64,000 nt of DNA from Glycocaulis sp051859565 (lineage in GTDB: Bacteria > Pseudomonadota > Alphaproteobacteria > Caulobacterales > Maricaulaceae): assembly GCF_051859565.1 (NCBI RefSeq), contig NZ_JBHYFK010000006.1:197357-261356 (forward strand), in the 5' to 3' direction. Position 1 is the first letter of the stretch. Every line of letters begins with the position of its first letter. The notes under the pieces were generated by a model, which was not told the DNA's origin, searched no databases, and saw nothing but the letters and a program-made list of their open reading frames with translations. Shown here in pieces: positions 44,871-52,931 of the stretch. A program made the position numbers and the translations under genes.

Positions 44871-45041
44871 ATGTCTGACAAGTTAAAGACTGCCTCGCTT
44901 CCCTGCCGGGTGCAACCGCTGTCATGTCCTCCTTTCCCGGCATATGCCGGGTACAGGTTCCGGCCGCGCAGAAGGGATGGGGCAAGGGCGGTAGCTGGAC
45001 CGCAATTTGATTATCCGCTATCGCAGAAAGAGGTGCCGTAA
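44871..45041 (+). CDS. Possible small protein of 56 aa (unrecognised)
   Basis: In the spacer between zwf and the LacI gene, an ATG at 44871 follows GGAGGAG by 5 nt, one of the best ribosome-binding sites in the window. It opens a 56-codon frame starting MSDKLKTASLPC, with three cysteines, a basic middle (RFRPRRRDGARA) and the ending QKEVP. A perfect palindrome (44936-44951) lies inside it. I do not recognise the product. The RBS may be fortuitous or may belong to a leader peptide. Confidence 0.25.
   Translation: MSDKLKTASLPCRVQPLSCPPFPAYAGYRFRPRRRDGARAVAGPQFDYPLSQKEVP
44936..44951. repeat. Perfect 16-bp palindrome in the zwf/lacI-family spacer
   Basis: CCCGGCATATGCCGGG is its own reverse complement. 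It lies 130 nt upstream of zwf and 131 nt upstream of the LacI-type gene. It could be an operator for either, but it does not match the 14-bp palindrome found upstream of xylX, and LacI-family sites usually have a central CG, not AT. Confidence 0.45.
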
Positions 45042-45082
45042 AGGCATTACATGCAAAAACTGCCAGCGCAGGACGGGAAGTA

Positions 45083-46129
45083 TTGGCCAGAACAAAAGAT
45101 AGGCGCGGGGCGGTGACGATTGAGGACGTGGCGCGCCGTGTCGGCGTTTCGCCTATGACTGTATCGCGCGTTATCAATAATTTTGCCGGGGTGAAGCAGT
45201 CCACACGCGATGCGGTACGCCAGGCGGTGGAAGAGCTTGGCTATTCGCCCAATCCGGCGGCGAGAAGCCTTGCCCGCCATGGCGGACGACGCGTCGGCCT
45301 GCTCTATTCCAACCCCAGCGCAGGATATCTCAGCGAGTTCCTCGTGGGGGCGCTCGATGGTGCGCAGCTCAGCGGATCGCTGCTGATGATCGAGAAGTGC
45401 GGCACAACGGCCGCCAGCGAGAAGGCCGCCATCGCGCGCCTTGTGGCCGGCGGCGTGGCCGGCGTCGTTCTTCCTTCGCCTCACGCAGAATCCGCCGACG
45501 CGCATGCCGAGTTGAAACTGCATGGTGTCGCTGCCGTAGCGGTCGGGACCGGCCTGCTGCGCCAGGAAGCCAATTCGGTCCGCATTGATGATTTTGCCGC
45601 TGCCGCGGAGATGACGCGTCACCTCCTTTCATTGGGGCATACCCGGATCGGTTTCATCAAGGGCGCGGCTAACCAGACCGCCAGTGCGGAGCGCCTGAGC
45701 GGGTTTGAGGCAGAAATCAGCCGTGCGCGGCCCAAGGCCACATCATTGGTGGAGGAAGGCGACTTCACTTATCGCTCAGGACTGGAAGCGGCCAAGCGCC
45801 TGCTCTCCAGCAAGGAGCCTCCGACCGCCATTTTCGCCAGCAATGACGACATGGCTGCAGGCGTGTTGGCGGCAGCGCACCATCGTGGCTTCGTGGTGCC
45901 AGAGCAGCTCTCCGTGGCGGGCTTCGACGATACGCCGATCACCACCGCCGTCTGGCCCGAGCTGACAACAATCCGTCAGCCTGTGGCTGAAATGACCGAA
46001 GCGGCTGTGCGCATCATTGCCGATGGCGGACGTGGCAAGACGCCCGGGGTGACGGCCAAACCCGTTGATCGTCTGTTACCCTACAAGCTTGTGATACGGG
46101 CTTCGACGGGGCCTGCGGGAAGAGTGTAG
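45083..46129 (+). CDS. LacI-family transcriptional regulator, candidate master regulator of the xylose/xylan genes
   Basis: 348 aa: an N-terminal LacI helix-turn-helix (VTIEDVARRVGVSPMTVSRVINN, then the hinge helix NPAARSLARH) and a periplasmic-binding-protein-like sensor domain (RRVGLLYSNPSAGYLSEFLVGA ... FASNDDMAAGVLAAAHHRGFVVPEQLSVAGFDDT). It probably binds a sugar or sugar acid. The start is likely the TTG at 45083 (MARTKDRRG), behind GGGAAG at short spacing; a GTG further in at VTIEDVA is possible. It is directly upstream of the Weimberg operon, whose promoter carries a LacI-type palindrome also present twice further downstream. No such palindrome was seen at its own start, so autoregulation is not evident. 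Confidence 0.9.
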   Translation: MARTKDRRGAVTIEDVARRVGVSPMTVSRVINNFAGVKQSTRDAVRQAVEELGYSPNPAARSLARHGGRRVGLLYSNPSAGYLSEFLVGALDGAQLSGSLLMIEKCGTTAASEKAAIARLVAGGVAGVVLPSPHAESADAHAELKLHGVAAVAVGTGLLRQEANSVRIDDFAAAAEMTRHLLSLGHTRIGFIKGAANQTASAERLSGFEAEISRARPKATSLVEEGDFTYRSGLEAAKRLLSSKEPPTAIFASNDDMAAGVLAAAHHRGFVVPEQLSVAGFDDTPITTAVWPELTTIRQPVAEMTEAAVRIIADGGRGKTPGVTAKPVDRLLPYKLVIRASTGPAGRV

Positions 46130-46175
46130 CCGCCTCGTTCATCGTCGGCTTGACACTCATGCCTGTGAGCGGCGA

Positions 46176-46189
46176 TGGTAGCGCTAACA
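46176..46189 (+). promoter_or_regulatory. LacI-type operator upstream of xylX (site 1)
   Basis: TGGTAGCGCTAACA, a 14-bp palindrome with central CG, 45 nt before the xylX ATG and 20 nt after a TTGACA (46150-46155). The same motif recurs at 55853 and 63421, each 43-45 nt upstream of a xylan-related gene. Confidence 0.8.
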
Positions 46190-46234
46190 AAACAGTGCTC
46201 TTGCGGATAGGTCCGACAAGAGCCGGGGGGAGAA

Positions 46235-47395
46235 ATGACCCGTCTCATTGATTGCCTGCCGGCAGACTGGCGTTTTGCAACGCTGGTCGGCCGCATTGCC
46301 CTGCATGACGGGCCGACGCCGGTGATGATCCGTGACGGGCATCTCTACGATATGTCCGGCGTGGCACCGACCTCGGCCGACCTTCTCGCCGGTCTTCGCG
46401 GGCTGGACAGCCCCAGCAGACGCGATGTCGGGGCCGTCGATACCTTCACCATCAAAACGGTCTGGGAACGCGAAAAGCCCGGCGCGATCGAGATACTGGC
46501 GCCTGTTGACCTGCAGGCGGTCAAGGCAGCGGGCGTCACTTTTGCTACATCCACCATCGAGCGTGTGATCGAGGAGCGGGCAGGGGGTGATCTCGGCCGC
46601 GCCACTGACATCCGCGAGACGCTGCAAGAGCGGATCGGTGGTGACCTTGCCTCGGTCAAGCCCGGTTCTGAAAGCGCGGCACGGTTGAAAGCAGCGCTGA
46701 TCAAGGATCGGCTCTGGTCGCAATATCTGGAAGTGGCCATCGGGCCAGACGCGGAAGTTTTCACCAAATGCCCGGTGCTGGCCGCTGTTGGCTATGGCGC
46801 CCATGTCGGCGTGCGTTCCGATTCGCGCTGGAACAATCCGGAGCCGGAAGTCGTGATGGTCTGTGACCCTGCGGGCAAGGCGGTCGGGGCGACGCTGGGC
46901 AATGATGTGAACCTGCGCGACTTTGAAGGCCGCTCCGCGCTGCTGCTTGGCAAGGCGAAGGATAACAACGCCTCCTGCGCACTGGGGCCGTTCATCCGTA
47001 TTTTCGACGCCGGGTTCACGCTGGAGGATGTGCGCTCGGCGACCGTGTCGCTGCGAGTGGAAGGCGAGGACGGCTTTGTCCTCACCGGCGAAAGCTCGAT
47101 GAGCCTGATCAGCCGCGACCCGCTGGACCTGATCGGCCAGGCGTTCGGTCAGCACCATCAATACCCTGACGGGATGGCCCTGATGCTGGGCACGATGTTT
47201 GCGCCGATCGAGGATCGCGACGCGCCCGGCCGGGGCTTCACACACAAGACCGGCGACATCGTGCGCCTGGCCTCGGAACGCCTCGGTGTTCTGGAAAACA
47301 AGGTAACGAGTTGTGAGAAAGCGCCGCCCTGGACGTTCGGGGTTTCGGCGCTGATGCGCAATCTCGCCGCCCGCGGACTTCTGGAGGAAGCATGA
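46235..47395 (+). CDS. xylX: 2-keto-3-deoxy-pentonate dehydratase of the Weimberg pathway (XylX)
   Basis: Converts 2-keto-3-deoxy-D-xylonate to alpha-ketoglutarate semialdehyde. The 386-residue protein belongs to the FAH superfamily; length and sequence resemble Caulobacter XylX as I recall it. Metal ligands are visible as E203-P-E205 (NNPEPEVVMV) and D224 (GNDVNLRDFEG); KTVWEREKPGAIEIL and LGKAKDNNASCALGPFIR are further conserved stretches. GGGGGAG lies immediately before the ATG. First gene of xylX-xylB-MFS-xylA-xylC-epimerase. Repression through the palindrome at 46176 is predicted. The same enzyme class acts on L-arabinonate products, so the sugar could also be L-arabinose. Confidence 0.93.
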   Translation: MTRLIDCLPADWRFATLVGRIALHDGPTPVMIRDGHLYDMSGVAPTSADLLAGLRGLDSPSRRDVGAVDTFTIKTVWEREKPGAIEILAPVDLQAVKAAGVTFATSTIERVIEERAGGDLGRATDIRETLQERIGGDLASVKPGSESAARLKAALIKDRLWSQYLEVAIGPDAEVFTKCPVLAAVGYGAHVGVRSDSRWNNPEPEVVMVCDPAGKAVGATLGNDVNLRDFEGRSALLLGKAKDNNASCALGPFIRIFDAGFTLEDVRSATVSLRVEGEDGFVLTGESSMSLISRDPLDLIGQAFGQHHQYPDGMALMLGTMFAPIEDRDAPGRGFTHKTGDIVRLASERLGVLENKVTSCEKAPPWTFGVSALMRNLAARGLLEEA

Positions 47396-48168
47396 TTGCG
47401 AAGGTGAACGGCAACGCGGCGGTATATCCGTCCCTTAAGGGCCGCGTTGTCGTGGTAACAGGCGGGGGTTCGGGCATCGGGGCAGCGCTGACTGAAGGCT
47501 TTGCCCGTCAGGGCGCGCGCGTGGCCTTTATCGACATGGCCGAGGACGCCTCGCGTGCGCTCGATCAGTCTCTGTCACGGCTTGATCCGGCTCCGGCCTA
47601 TTATCATTGCGACCTCACCGACATCGAAGCTCTGAAGGCCGTGCTGGCGCGTATCGCATCGGAGATCGGTCCGGTGGACGTGCTGGTCAACAATGCCGCC
47701 AATGATGACCGCCACCGCATCGAGGAAGTCACGCCCGACTACTGGGACAACCGCATCGCGGTCAATCTGCGCCACCAGTTCTTCGCCAGCCAGGCCGTGA
47801 TCGGGGCCATGCGGGCGCGAGGCAGCGGCGTGATTGTCAATCTGGGTTCGCTCTCATGGCATCTGGGCCTGTCAGATCTGTCGGTTTACGAAACCGCCAA
47901 GGCAGGCGTTGAAGGCATGACGCGGGCCATGGCGCGTGAGCTCGGCGCGGACGGTATCCGCGTGGTCTGCATCGTGCCCGGCAATGTGAAAACGCCGCGG
48001 CAGGCCAAATGGTATACGCCGGAGCAGGAAGCGGAGATCGTTGCCCAACAGGCCGTGAAATTCAGGATTGAACCCAGCGACATAGCAGCGGTCGCAATGT
48101 TTCTTGCCTCAGACGATGCACGTGCCTGCACAGGTCATGAATACATAGTCGACGCCGGCTGGCGATAG
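47392..48168 (+). CDS. xylB: D-xylose 1-dehydrogenase (XylB, SDR family)
   Basis: NAD-dependent oxidation of D-xylose to D-xylonolactone. A classical short-chain dehydrogenase of 258 aa: the cofactor motif TGGGSGIG (23-30), an acidic residue after the second strand (FIDMAED), the NNAANDDRH loop in place of NNAG, the catalytic S153, Y166 and K170 (GSLSWHLG ... VYETAKAG), and the ending CTGHEYIVDAGWR. The NDDRH and SWHLGL stretches match my memory of Caulobacter XylB closely. ATG overlaps the xylX stop. Confidence 0.93.
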   Translation: MIAKVNGNAAVYPSLKGRVVVVTGGGSGIGAALTEGFARQGARVAFIDMAEDASRALDQSLSRLDPAPAYYHCDLTDIEALKAVLARIASEIGPVDVLVNNAANDDRHRIEEVTPDYWDNRIAVNLRHQFFASQAVIGAMRARGSGVIVNLGSLSWHLGLSDLSVYETAKAGVEGMTRAMARELGADGIRVVCIVPGNVKTPRQAKWYTPEQEAEIVAQQAVKFRIEPSDIAAVAMFLASDDARACTGHEYIVDAGWR

Positions 48169-48223
48169 CTCGCCCAGCCTTGAACAACGGGCCCGCCAAA
48201 GAGGCCCATGGGGAGGAATAGAT

Positions 48224-49732
48224 ATGGCCAATCTCTCGGCTACGGGAGCGGTCGGTTCAGCAGAGGCTGAACAGACCAATATGGGCTTCATCATCACCAC
48301 CGCGCTGGTTGCCACGATAGGCGGCTTCCTGTTCGGCTATGATAGCGGGGTGATCAACGGCACGGTGGACGGGCTGCGTTCAGCCTTCGGCTCGGAAGAT
48401 ATCGGCACCGGGTTCAACGTCGCCTCCATGCTGCTCGGCTGCGCCATCGGTGCGGCCTTTGCAGGGCGGGCGGCAGACATTTTCGGCCGGCGCACCATGA
48501 TGATCGTGGCGGCGGTGTTCTTCGTGATCAGCGCCTGGGGATCTGGTGTCGCCAATAGTTCGGGCGAGTTCGTCTTCTTCCGCATTCTCGGTGGTCTCGC
48601 CGTGGGTGCGGCCAGCGTCATGGCGCCAGCCTACATTTCCGAGATCGCACCGGCACGGATGCGCGGACGGTTGACCACCATCCAGCAGATCGCGATCATT
48701 TCCGGCCTCTTCTTCTCCTTCCTTGCCAACTATCTGCTTGCCAATGCGGCGGGCGGTTCCACGGCGGAGTTCTGGCTGGGCTTTGCTACCTGGCGCTGGA
48801 TGTTCTGGGTGGAGCTGATCCCGGCCATCATCTTCTTCATCGCCCTGTTTCGCATCCCCGAAAGCCCGCGCTTTCTGGTGATCAAGGGTAAGACCGATCA
48901 GGCCAATGTGGTGCTCACCCGCCTGTTCGGGGCCGAGGCAGCGAAGATGAAGGTGGAAGAGATCAGGTCCTCTCTCGCCTCTGATCACAAGCCGAAACTC
49001 GCCGACCTGTTCGACCGCGAGAAGGGCGGGGTGCGTCTCATCGTCTGGGCCGGTATAGGCCTCGCTGTGTTTCAACAGCTCGTCGGCATCAATGTCGTCT
49101 TCTATTACGGTGCGGTTCTGTGGCAGTCGGTCGGCCTTAGCGAAGGCGACGCGCTGATGATCAATGTGGTCTCCGGCGCCCTGTCGATCGCAGCGGTGAT
49201 CGCGGGTCTTCTGGTCATCGACCGGATCGGCCGCAAACCCATGCTGCTCTTCGGATCACTGGGCATGGCGGTGACGCTCGGCCTTGTGGCCTATGCCTTC
49301 TCCACCGGCACTTTCCTCGCCGCAGGTACAGTGCTGGAAGCCGGTACGGTGCTGGCCAGCGGTACGGCCTATCCGGAAGGGGCCGTTCTGACCAATAGCG
49401 TGCTGGACCTGCGCCCTGAAATGGGCCTGCTCGCGCTCGTTTCAGCCAATATCTACGTGATGTTCTTCAACTTCTCCTGGGGGCCCGTGATGTGGGTGAT
49501 GCTCGGTGAGATGTTCCCCAACCAGATCCGTGGCTCGGGGCTGGCCGTTTCCGGCTTCGCCCAGTGGATCGCCAATTTCGGGATCACGATGAGCTTCCCG
49601 ATCATGGCGGCCGGGCTCGGCCTCATGACTACCTACAGCTTCTATGCCGTCTGTGCCCTGATCTCCTTCTTCTTCGTGTGGGTGATCGTGCGTGAGACAC
49701 GCGGCAAGGAGCTCGAACAGATGACCGGCTAG
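48224..49732 (+). CDS. xylE: MFS sugar:proton symporter (XylE-like)
   Basis: Twelve-helix inner-membrane sugar transporter of 502 aa, of the sugar porter family: GGFLFGYDSGVINGT in helix 1, GRAADIFGRRTMM between helices 2 and 3, RILGGLAVGAASVMAPAYISEIAP, the PESPRFLVIKGK loop after helix 6, QQLVGINVVFYYG in helix 7, and IGRKPMLLFGSLGM. A periplasmic insertion rich in Gly/Thr (TFLAAGTVLEAGTVLASGTAYPEG in parts) lies between helices 9 and 10. GGGGAGGAATAG precedes the ATG. Context in the Weimberg operon makes xylose (or arabinose) the likely cargo. Confidence 0.92.
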   Translation: MANLSATGAVGSAEAEQTNMGFIITTALVATIGGFLFGYDSGVINGTVDGLRSAFGSEDIGTGFNVASMLLGCAIGAAFAGRAADIFGRRTMMIVAAVFFVISAWGSGVANSSGEFVFFRILGGLAVGAASVMAPAYISEIAPARMRGRLTTIQQIAIISGLFFSFLANYLLANAAGGSTAEFWLGFATWRWMFWVELIPAIIFFIALFRIPESPRFLVIKGKTDQANVVLTRLFGAEAAKMKVEEIRSSLASDHKPKLADLFDREKGGVRLIVWAGIGLAVFQQLVGINVVFYYGAVLWQSVGLSEGDALMINVVSGALSIAAVIAGLLVIDRIGRKPMLLFGSLGMAVTLGLVAYAFSTGTFLAAGTVLEAGTVLASGTAYPEGAVLTNSVLDLRPEMGLLALVSANIYVMFFNFSWGPVMWVMLGEMFPNQIRGSGLAVSGFAQWIANFGITMSFPIMAAGLGLMTTYSFYAVCALISFFFVWVIVRETRGKELEQMTG

Positions 49733-49752
49733 CCAGAAAGGGACTGCATCTC

Positions 49753-51195
49753 ATGGCCACCACACTCGAACTCTCGCACTGGATCGGGGGCAAAAAGCAG
49801 GGGGGAGACCGTCCGGCCGAAAGCCTAAATCCGTCAGATACGCGCGATGTGGTGGCCAGAGTGCCCGATGGTACGGCTGACGACGTCAACGCTGCGGTGG
49901 CGGCAGCCCGGGCGGCCTTTCCCGCCTGGTCTGAGGCTTCGCCGGAAGTGCGCTCGGACGTGCTCGACAAGGCGGGCAGCCTGCTGATGCAGCGCGCGCA
50001 GGAGGTTGGCACGCTGCTTTCCCGCGAGGAAGGCAAGACCCTGCCGGAGGGCATTGGCGAGACCATGCGGGCAGCGCGCATCCTGAAGTATTTCGCCGGG
50101 GAGGCATTGCGCCTGCACGGGCAGAATCTCGCCTCGACCCGTCCGGGCGTGGAGGTGCAGACCTACCGTCAGGCGGTGGGGGTCTATGGCCTCATCACGC
50201 CGTGGAACTTCCCGATTGCCATTCCCGCCTGGAAGGCTGCGCCTGCGCTCGCCTTCGGCAATACGGTCGTGCTCAAACCCGCTGGGCACACGCCGGCTAC
50301 GGCGGAGGCGCTGGTGGCGATCCTGCACGAGGCAGGTTTGCCAGAGGGCGTGCTGAACATGGTGATCGGCCGGGGCGGTGTGGGCCAGGCCATCGTTGAC
50401 CACCCGGACGTCAACGCCATTTCGTTTACCGGCTCGCAGAAAGTCGGCGCTGGTGTGGCCGCCGGAGCTGTTGCCCGTCAGGCGCGCGTGCAGCTGGAAA
50501 TGGGCGGCAAGAACCCGCTCATTGTGCTCAATGATGCGGATATCGAACGGGCGGTGACGATTGCGCTCGATGGTGCGTTCTTCTCTACTGGCCAGCGCTG
50601 CACGGCCTCTTCCCGCCTGATCGTGGAAGACGGTATCCATGACAAGTTCGTTGCCGCCCTTGCGGAACGTGTGAAGGCACTGCGCCTCGGCGATGCGCTG
50701 GACAAGGACACGCAGGTTGGTCCGGCGGTGAGCGAGGACCAGCGCGAGACGAGCTATCGCTATATCGAGATCGCTTCGAAGGAGGGCGGCAAGATTGTGG
50801 CTGGCGGCGACCGCCCGCAGCTGGAAAAGCCCGGCTGGTATGTGCAGCCGACCCTCATCACGGATACTGAGGCCGCCATGCGGATCAATAATGAGGAGGT
50901 TTTCGGCCCCGTCGCCTCTGTCATCCGCGCCAAGGATTACGAGGAAGCGCTTCACATCGCCAATGGCGTGGAGTTCGGCCTGTCGGCAGGCATTGCCACC
51001 TCATCGCTGAAATATGCGCGCGACTTCCAGCGCCGGGCGCGTGCAGGCATGGTTATGGTCAATCTGCCGACGGCGGGCGTGGACTATCATGTGCCCTTTG
51101 GCGGCATCAAATCTTCCTCCTACGGCCCGCGTGAGCAAGGCTTTGCGGCGGCCGAGTTCTTCACCCAGGTGAAGACCGCCTATAGCTGGTCTTAA
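49753..51195 (+). CDS. xylA: Alpha-ketoglutarate semialdehyde dehydrogenase (XylA of the Weimberg pathway)
   Basis: Oxidises 2,5-dioxopentanoate to alpha-ketoglutarate, which enters the TCA cycle. A 480-residue aldehyde dehydrogenase with the cofactor-binding ITPWNFPIAIPAWK, KPAGHTPATAE and SFTGSQKVG, and catalytic E249 (LEMGGKNP) and C283 (STGQRCTASS). Note that the symbol xylA is Caulobacter usage and is not xylose isomerase. It lies 20 nt after the transporter gene and matches the order of function in the pathway. Confidence 0.93.
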   Translation: MATTLELSHWIGGKKQGGDRPAESLNPSDTRDVVARVPDGTADDVNAAVAAARAAFPAWSEASPEVRSDVLDKAGSLLMQRAQEVGTLLSREEGKTLPEGIGETMRAARILKYFAGEALRLHGQNLASTRPGVEVQTYRQAVGVYGLITPWNFPIAIPAWKAAPALAFGNTVVLKPAGHTPATAEALVAILHEAGLPEGVLNMVIGRGGVGQAIVDHPDVNAISFTGSQKVGAGVAAGAVARQARVQLEMGGKNPLIVLNDADIERAVTIALDGAFFSTGQRCTASSRLIVEDGIHDKFVAALAERVKALRLGDALDKDTQVGPAVSEDQRETSYRYIEIASKEGGKIVAGGDRPQLEKPGWYVQPTLITDTEAAMRINNEEVFGPVASVIRAKDYEEALHIANGVEFGLSAGIATSSLKYARDFQRRARAGMVMVNLPTAGVDYHVPFGGIKSSSYGPREQGFAAAEFFTQVKTAYSWS

Positions 51196-51201
51196 GCTAT
51201 C

Positions 51202-52059
51202 ATGAGCGCGCCGGAGCTCCTGTGGGACGCGAAATGCGAGCTGGGTGAAGGCCCGGTCTGGGATGCCGCGCGGCGCTGCGTCTGGTTTGTCGATATCAAG
51301 GGCCGCCACCTGCACCGCTATGGCGTCGATGATGGCAGCAAGGATAGCTGGGCAACGCCGGATCAGACCGGCTTTGCCCTGCCCGCCGATGACGGGTCTC
51401 TGGTGTGCGGGGTGCGCGGCGGGCTTCACCGGTTTGATCCCGAAACGGGCGATTTCTCTCCCCTGATCGAGGTAGAGCGGGACCGCCCGCAGAACCGTAT
51501 CAATGACGGGTTTGTCGCCTCTGACGGCTCACTCTGGTTCGGCACGATGGACGATAGCGAGGCGGAGAAATCCGGCGCGCTCTATCGCTGGGCGGACGGC
51601 GTGCTGACGCTGATGGATGACGGCTACGGCGTCACCAACGGGCCTGCCATGAGCCCGGATAAGCGTACGCTCTACCATCACGATACGCTGGAGAAGACCA
51701 TCTACGCCTTCGACCATGCCGATGGCCGCATCTCGGGAAAGCGCGTGTTCGCGCGCACCGGGGAGGGCTATTGCGACGGGCCGAGCGTGGACAGTGCGGG
51801 CACGCTCCATGTCGGCCTGTTCGGCGGGTGGGGCGTGGCGAAATTTGCTCCCGACGGGCGCTATCTCGGCAAAATCGCCTTCCCGGTCTCCGCCGTCACC
51901 AAGGCCGCCTTTGGCGGCGATGACCTGAAAACGCTCTACTGCACCAGCGCCTGGCTGCACCAGAGCGCGGAGGCCCGCGCTGCGCAGCCGCTCGCAGGCG
52001 GACTGTTCAGCGTGAGGGTCGACACGCCCGGCCTGCCACAGGCCCTGATCCGGTTGTGA
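51202..52059 (+). CDS. xylC: Xylono-/arabinono-lactonase (SMP-30 family, XylC)
   Basis: Hydrolyses the sugar lactone made by XylB. A six-bladed beta-propeller of the SMP-30/gluconolactonase family, 285 aa: CELGEGPVWD (metal Glu), FVDIKGRHLHRY, RINDGFVASDGSLWFGTMDD (metal Asn/Asp), GVTNGPAMSPDKRTLYHHDTLEKTIYAFD and the final Asp region YCDGPSVDSAGTLHVGLFGG. It begins 6 nt after the xylA stop and ends overlapping the GTG of the epimerase gene. Confidence 0.92.
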   Translation: MSAPELLWDAKCELGEGPVWDAARRCVWFVDIKGRHLHRYGVDDGSKDSWATPDQTGFALPADDGSLVCGVRGGLHRFDPETGDFSPLIEVERDRPQNRINDGFVASDGSLWFGTMDDSEAEKSGALYRWADGVLTLMDDGYGVTNGPAMSPDKRTLYHHDTLEKTIYAFDHADGRISGKRVFARTGEGYCDGPSVDSAGTLHVGLFGGWGVAKFAPDGRYLGKIAFPVSAVTKAAFGGDDLKTLYCTSAWLHQSAEARAAQPLAGGLFSVRVDTPGLPQALIRL

Positions 52060-52931
52060 CGCTCAACCTTGCCGCCGGGGACTGGCGTGCCACGCTCCTG
52101 CCTGGTCTTGGCGGTGCCATCGGCTCGCTCAGCCATAGAGGGCGCGAGGTGTTGCGGCCCACACCAGCCGGGACGACGGATGTTCTGGCGACATCCTGCT
52201 TCCCGCTTGTTCCTTATGCCAACCGCGTGGCCAATGGGCGCTTCATCTGGGCGGGAGACGCCGTGCACTTGCCTATCCTGCCGGGCTTTGCGCCGCACGC
52301 CATACACGGGCTTGGCTGGCAGTGTCCCTGGCAGGTTGATGAGGCGGACATTAGCGCTGCGGTGCTCAGCCTGGAGGCGGGCGGTGATGGCGGCTGGCCC
52401 TGGCGGTTCATGGCTGAACAGTTCATCACATTGACGCAAAGCGGGCTGCGTATCGATCTTCGCCTGACGAACTGTGATCACAATCCCATGCCCGCAGGGC
52501 TAGGCCTGCACCCGTATTTCCTGCTGGGTGCGGGCGGGCGGCTGAGCCTGACAGCGAAAAAAGTGTGGCTGAGCGACGAGACGCTCATCCCCTCGACGCT
52601 CGCCGATGCGTCCGCCATTTGCGATTTTGCGCATGGTGAACGCCTGCCCGCCCGCACACTCATCGATCATTGCTATGAGGGCTGGGACGGGGTGGCAGAG
52701 CTGAAGACGGCGGAACGCACCGTGAGGGTCAGGGCCGACACTGGACGGGTCCACATCTACGCTCCGGCGGCAGGCGGGTTCTGCTGCGTGGAGCCGGTTA
52801 CGCACCACCCGGACGCCGCGAATGCCGGGCCGGGGGAGCCGGGCATGCCCGTCATCGGCGCAGGCGGCCAGGCCTCGCTGCGGATGGAAATCTCGGTGGT
52901 CAGCACAACCGCTGCCAAGTCAGGTCAGTGA
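52056..52931 (+). CDS. Aldose 1-epimerase family protein
   Basis: Interconverts alpha and beta anomers of free sugars, which would supply the beta-pyranose used by XylB. 291 aa of the galactose-mutarotase-like fold: FPLVPYANRVANGRF, HAIHGLGWQCPW (catalytic His region), LGLHPYFLLG (second His) and a C-terminal VEPVTHHPDAANAG (catalytic Glu region). GTG start overlapping the xylC stop (GTGA). Last gene of the plus-strand Weimberg operon; its final 7 nt overlap the end of convergent xylD. Confidence 0.88.
   Translation: MTLNLAAGDWRATLLPGLGGAIGSLSHRGREVLRPTPAGTTDVLATSCFPLVPYANRVANGRFIWAGDAVHLPILPGFAPHAIHGLGWQCPWQVDEADISAAVLSLEAGGDGGWPWRFMAEQFITLTQSGLRIDLRLTNCDHNPMPAGLGLHPYFLLGAGGRLSLTAKKVWLSDETLIPSTLADASAICDFAHGERLPARTLIDHCYEGWDGVAELKTAERTVRVRADTGRVHIYAPAAGGFCCVEPVTHHPDAANAGPGEPGMPVIGAGGQASLRMEISVVSTTAAKSGQ

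Noticed and set aside
44807..44881. Longer zwf start at TTG 44881 or ATG 44872
   Set aside because: The added 22-25 residues have no similarity to G6PDH N-termini and the ATG at 44806 gives the normal family start.
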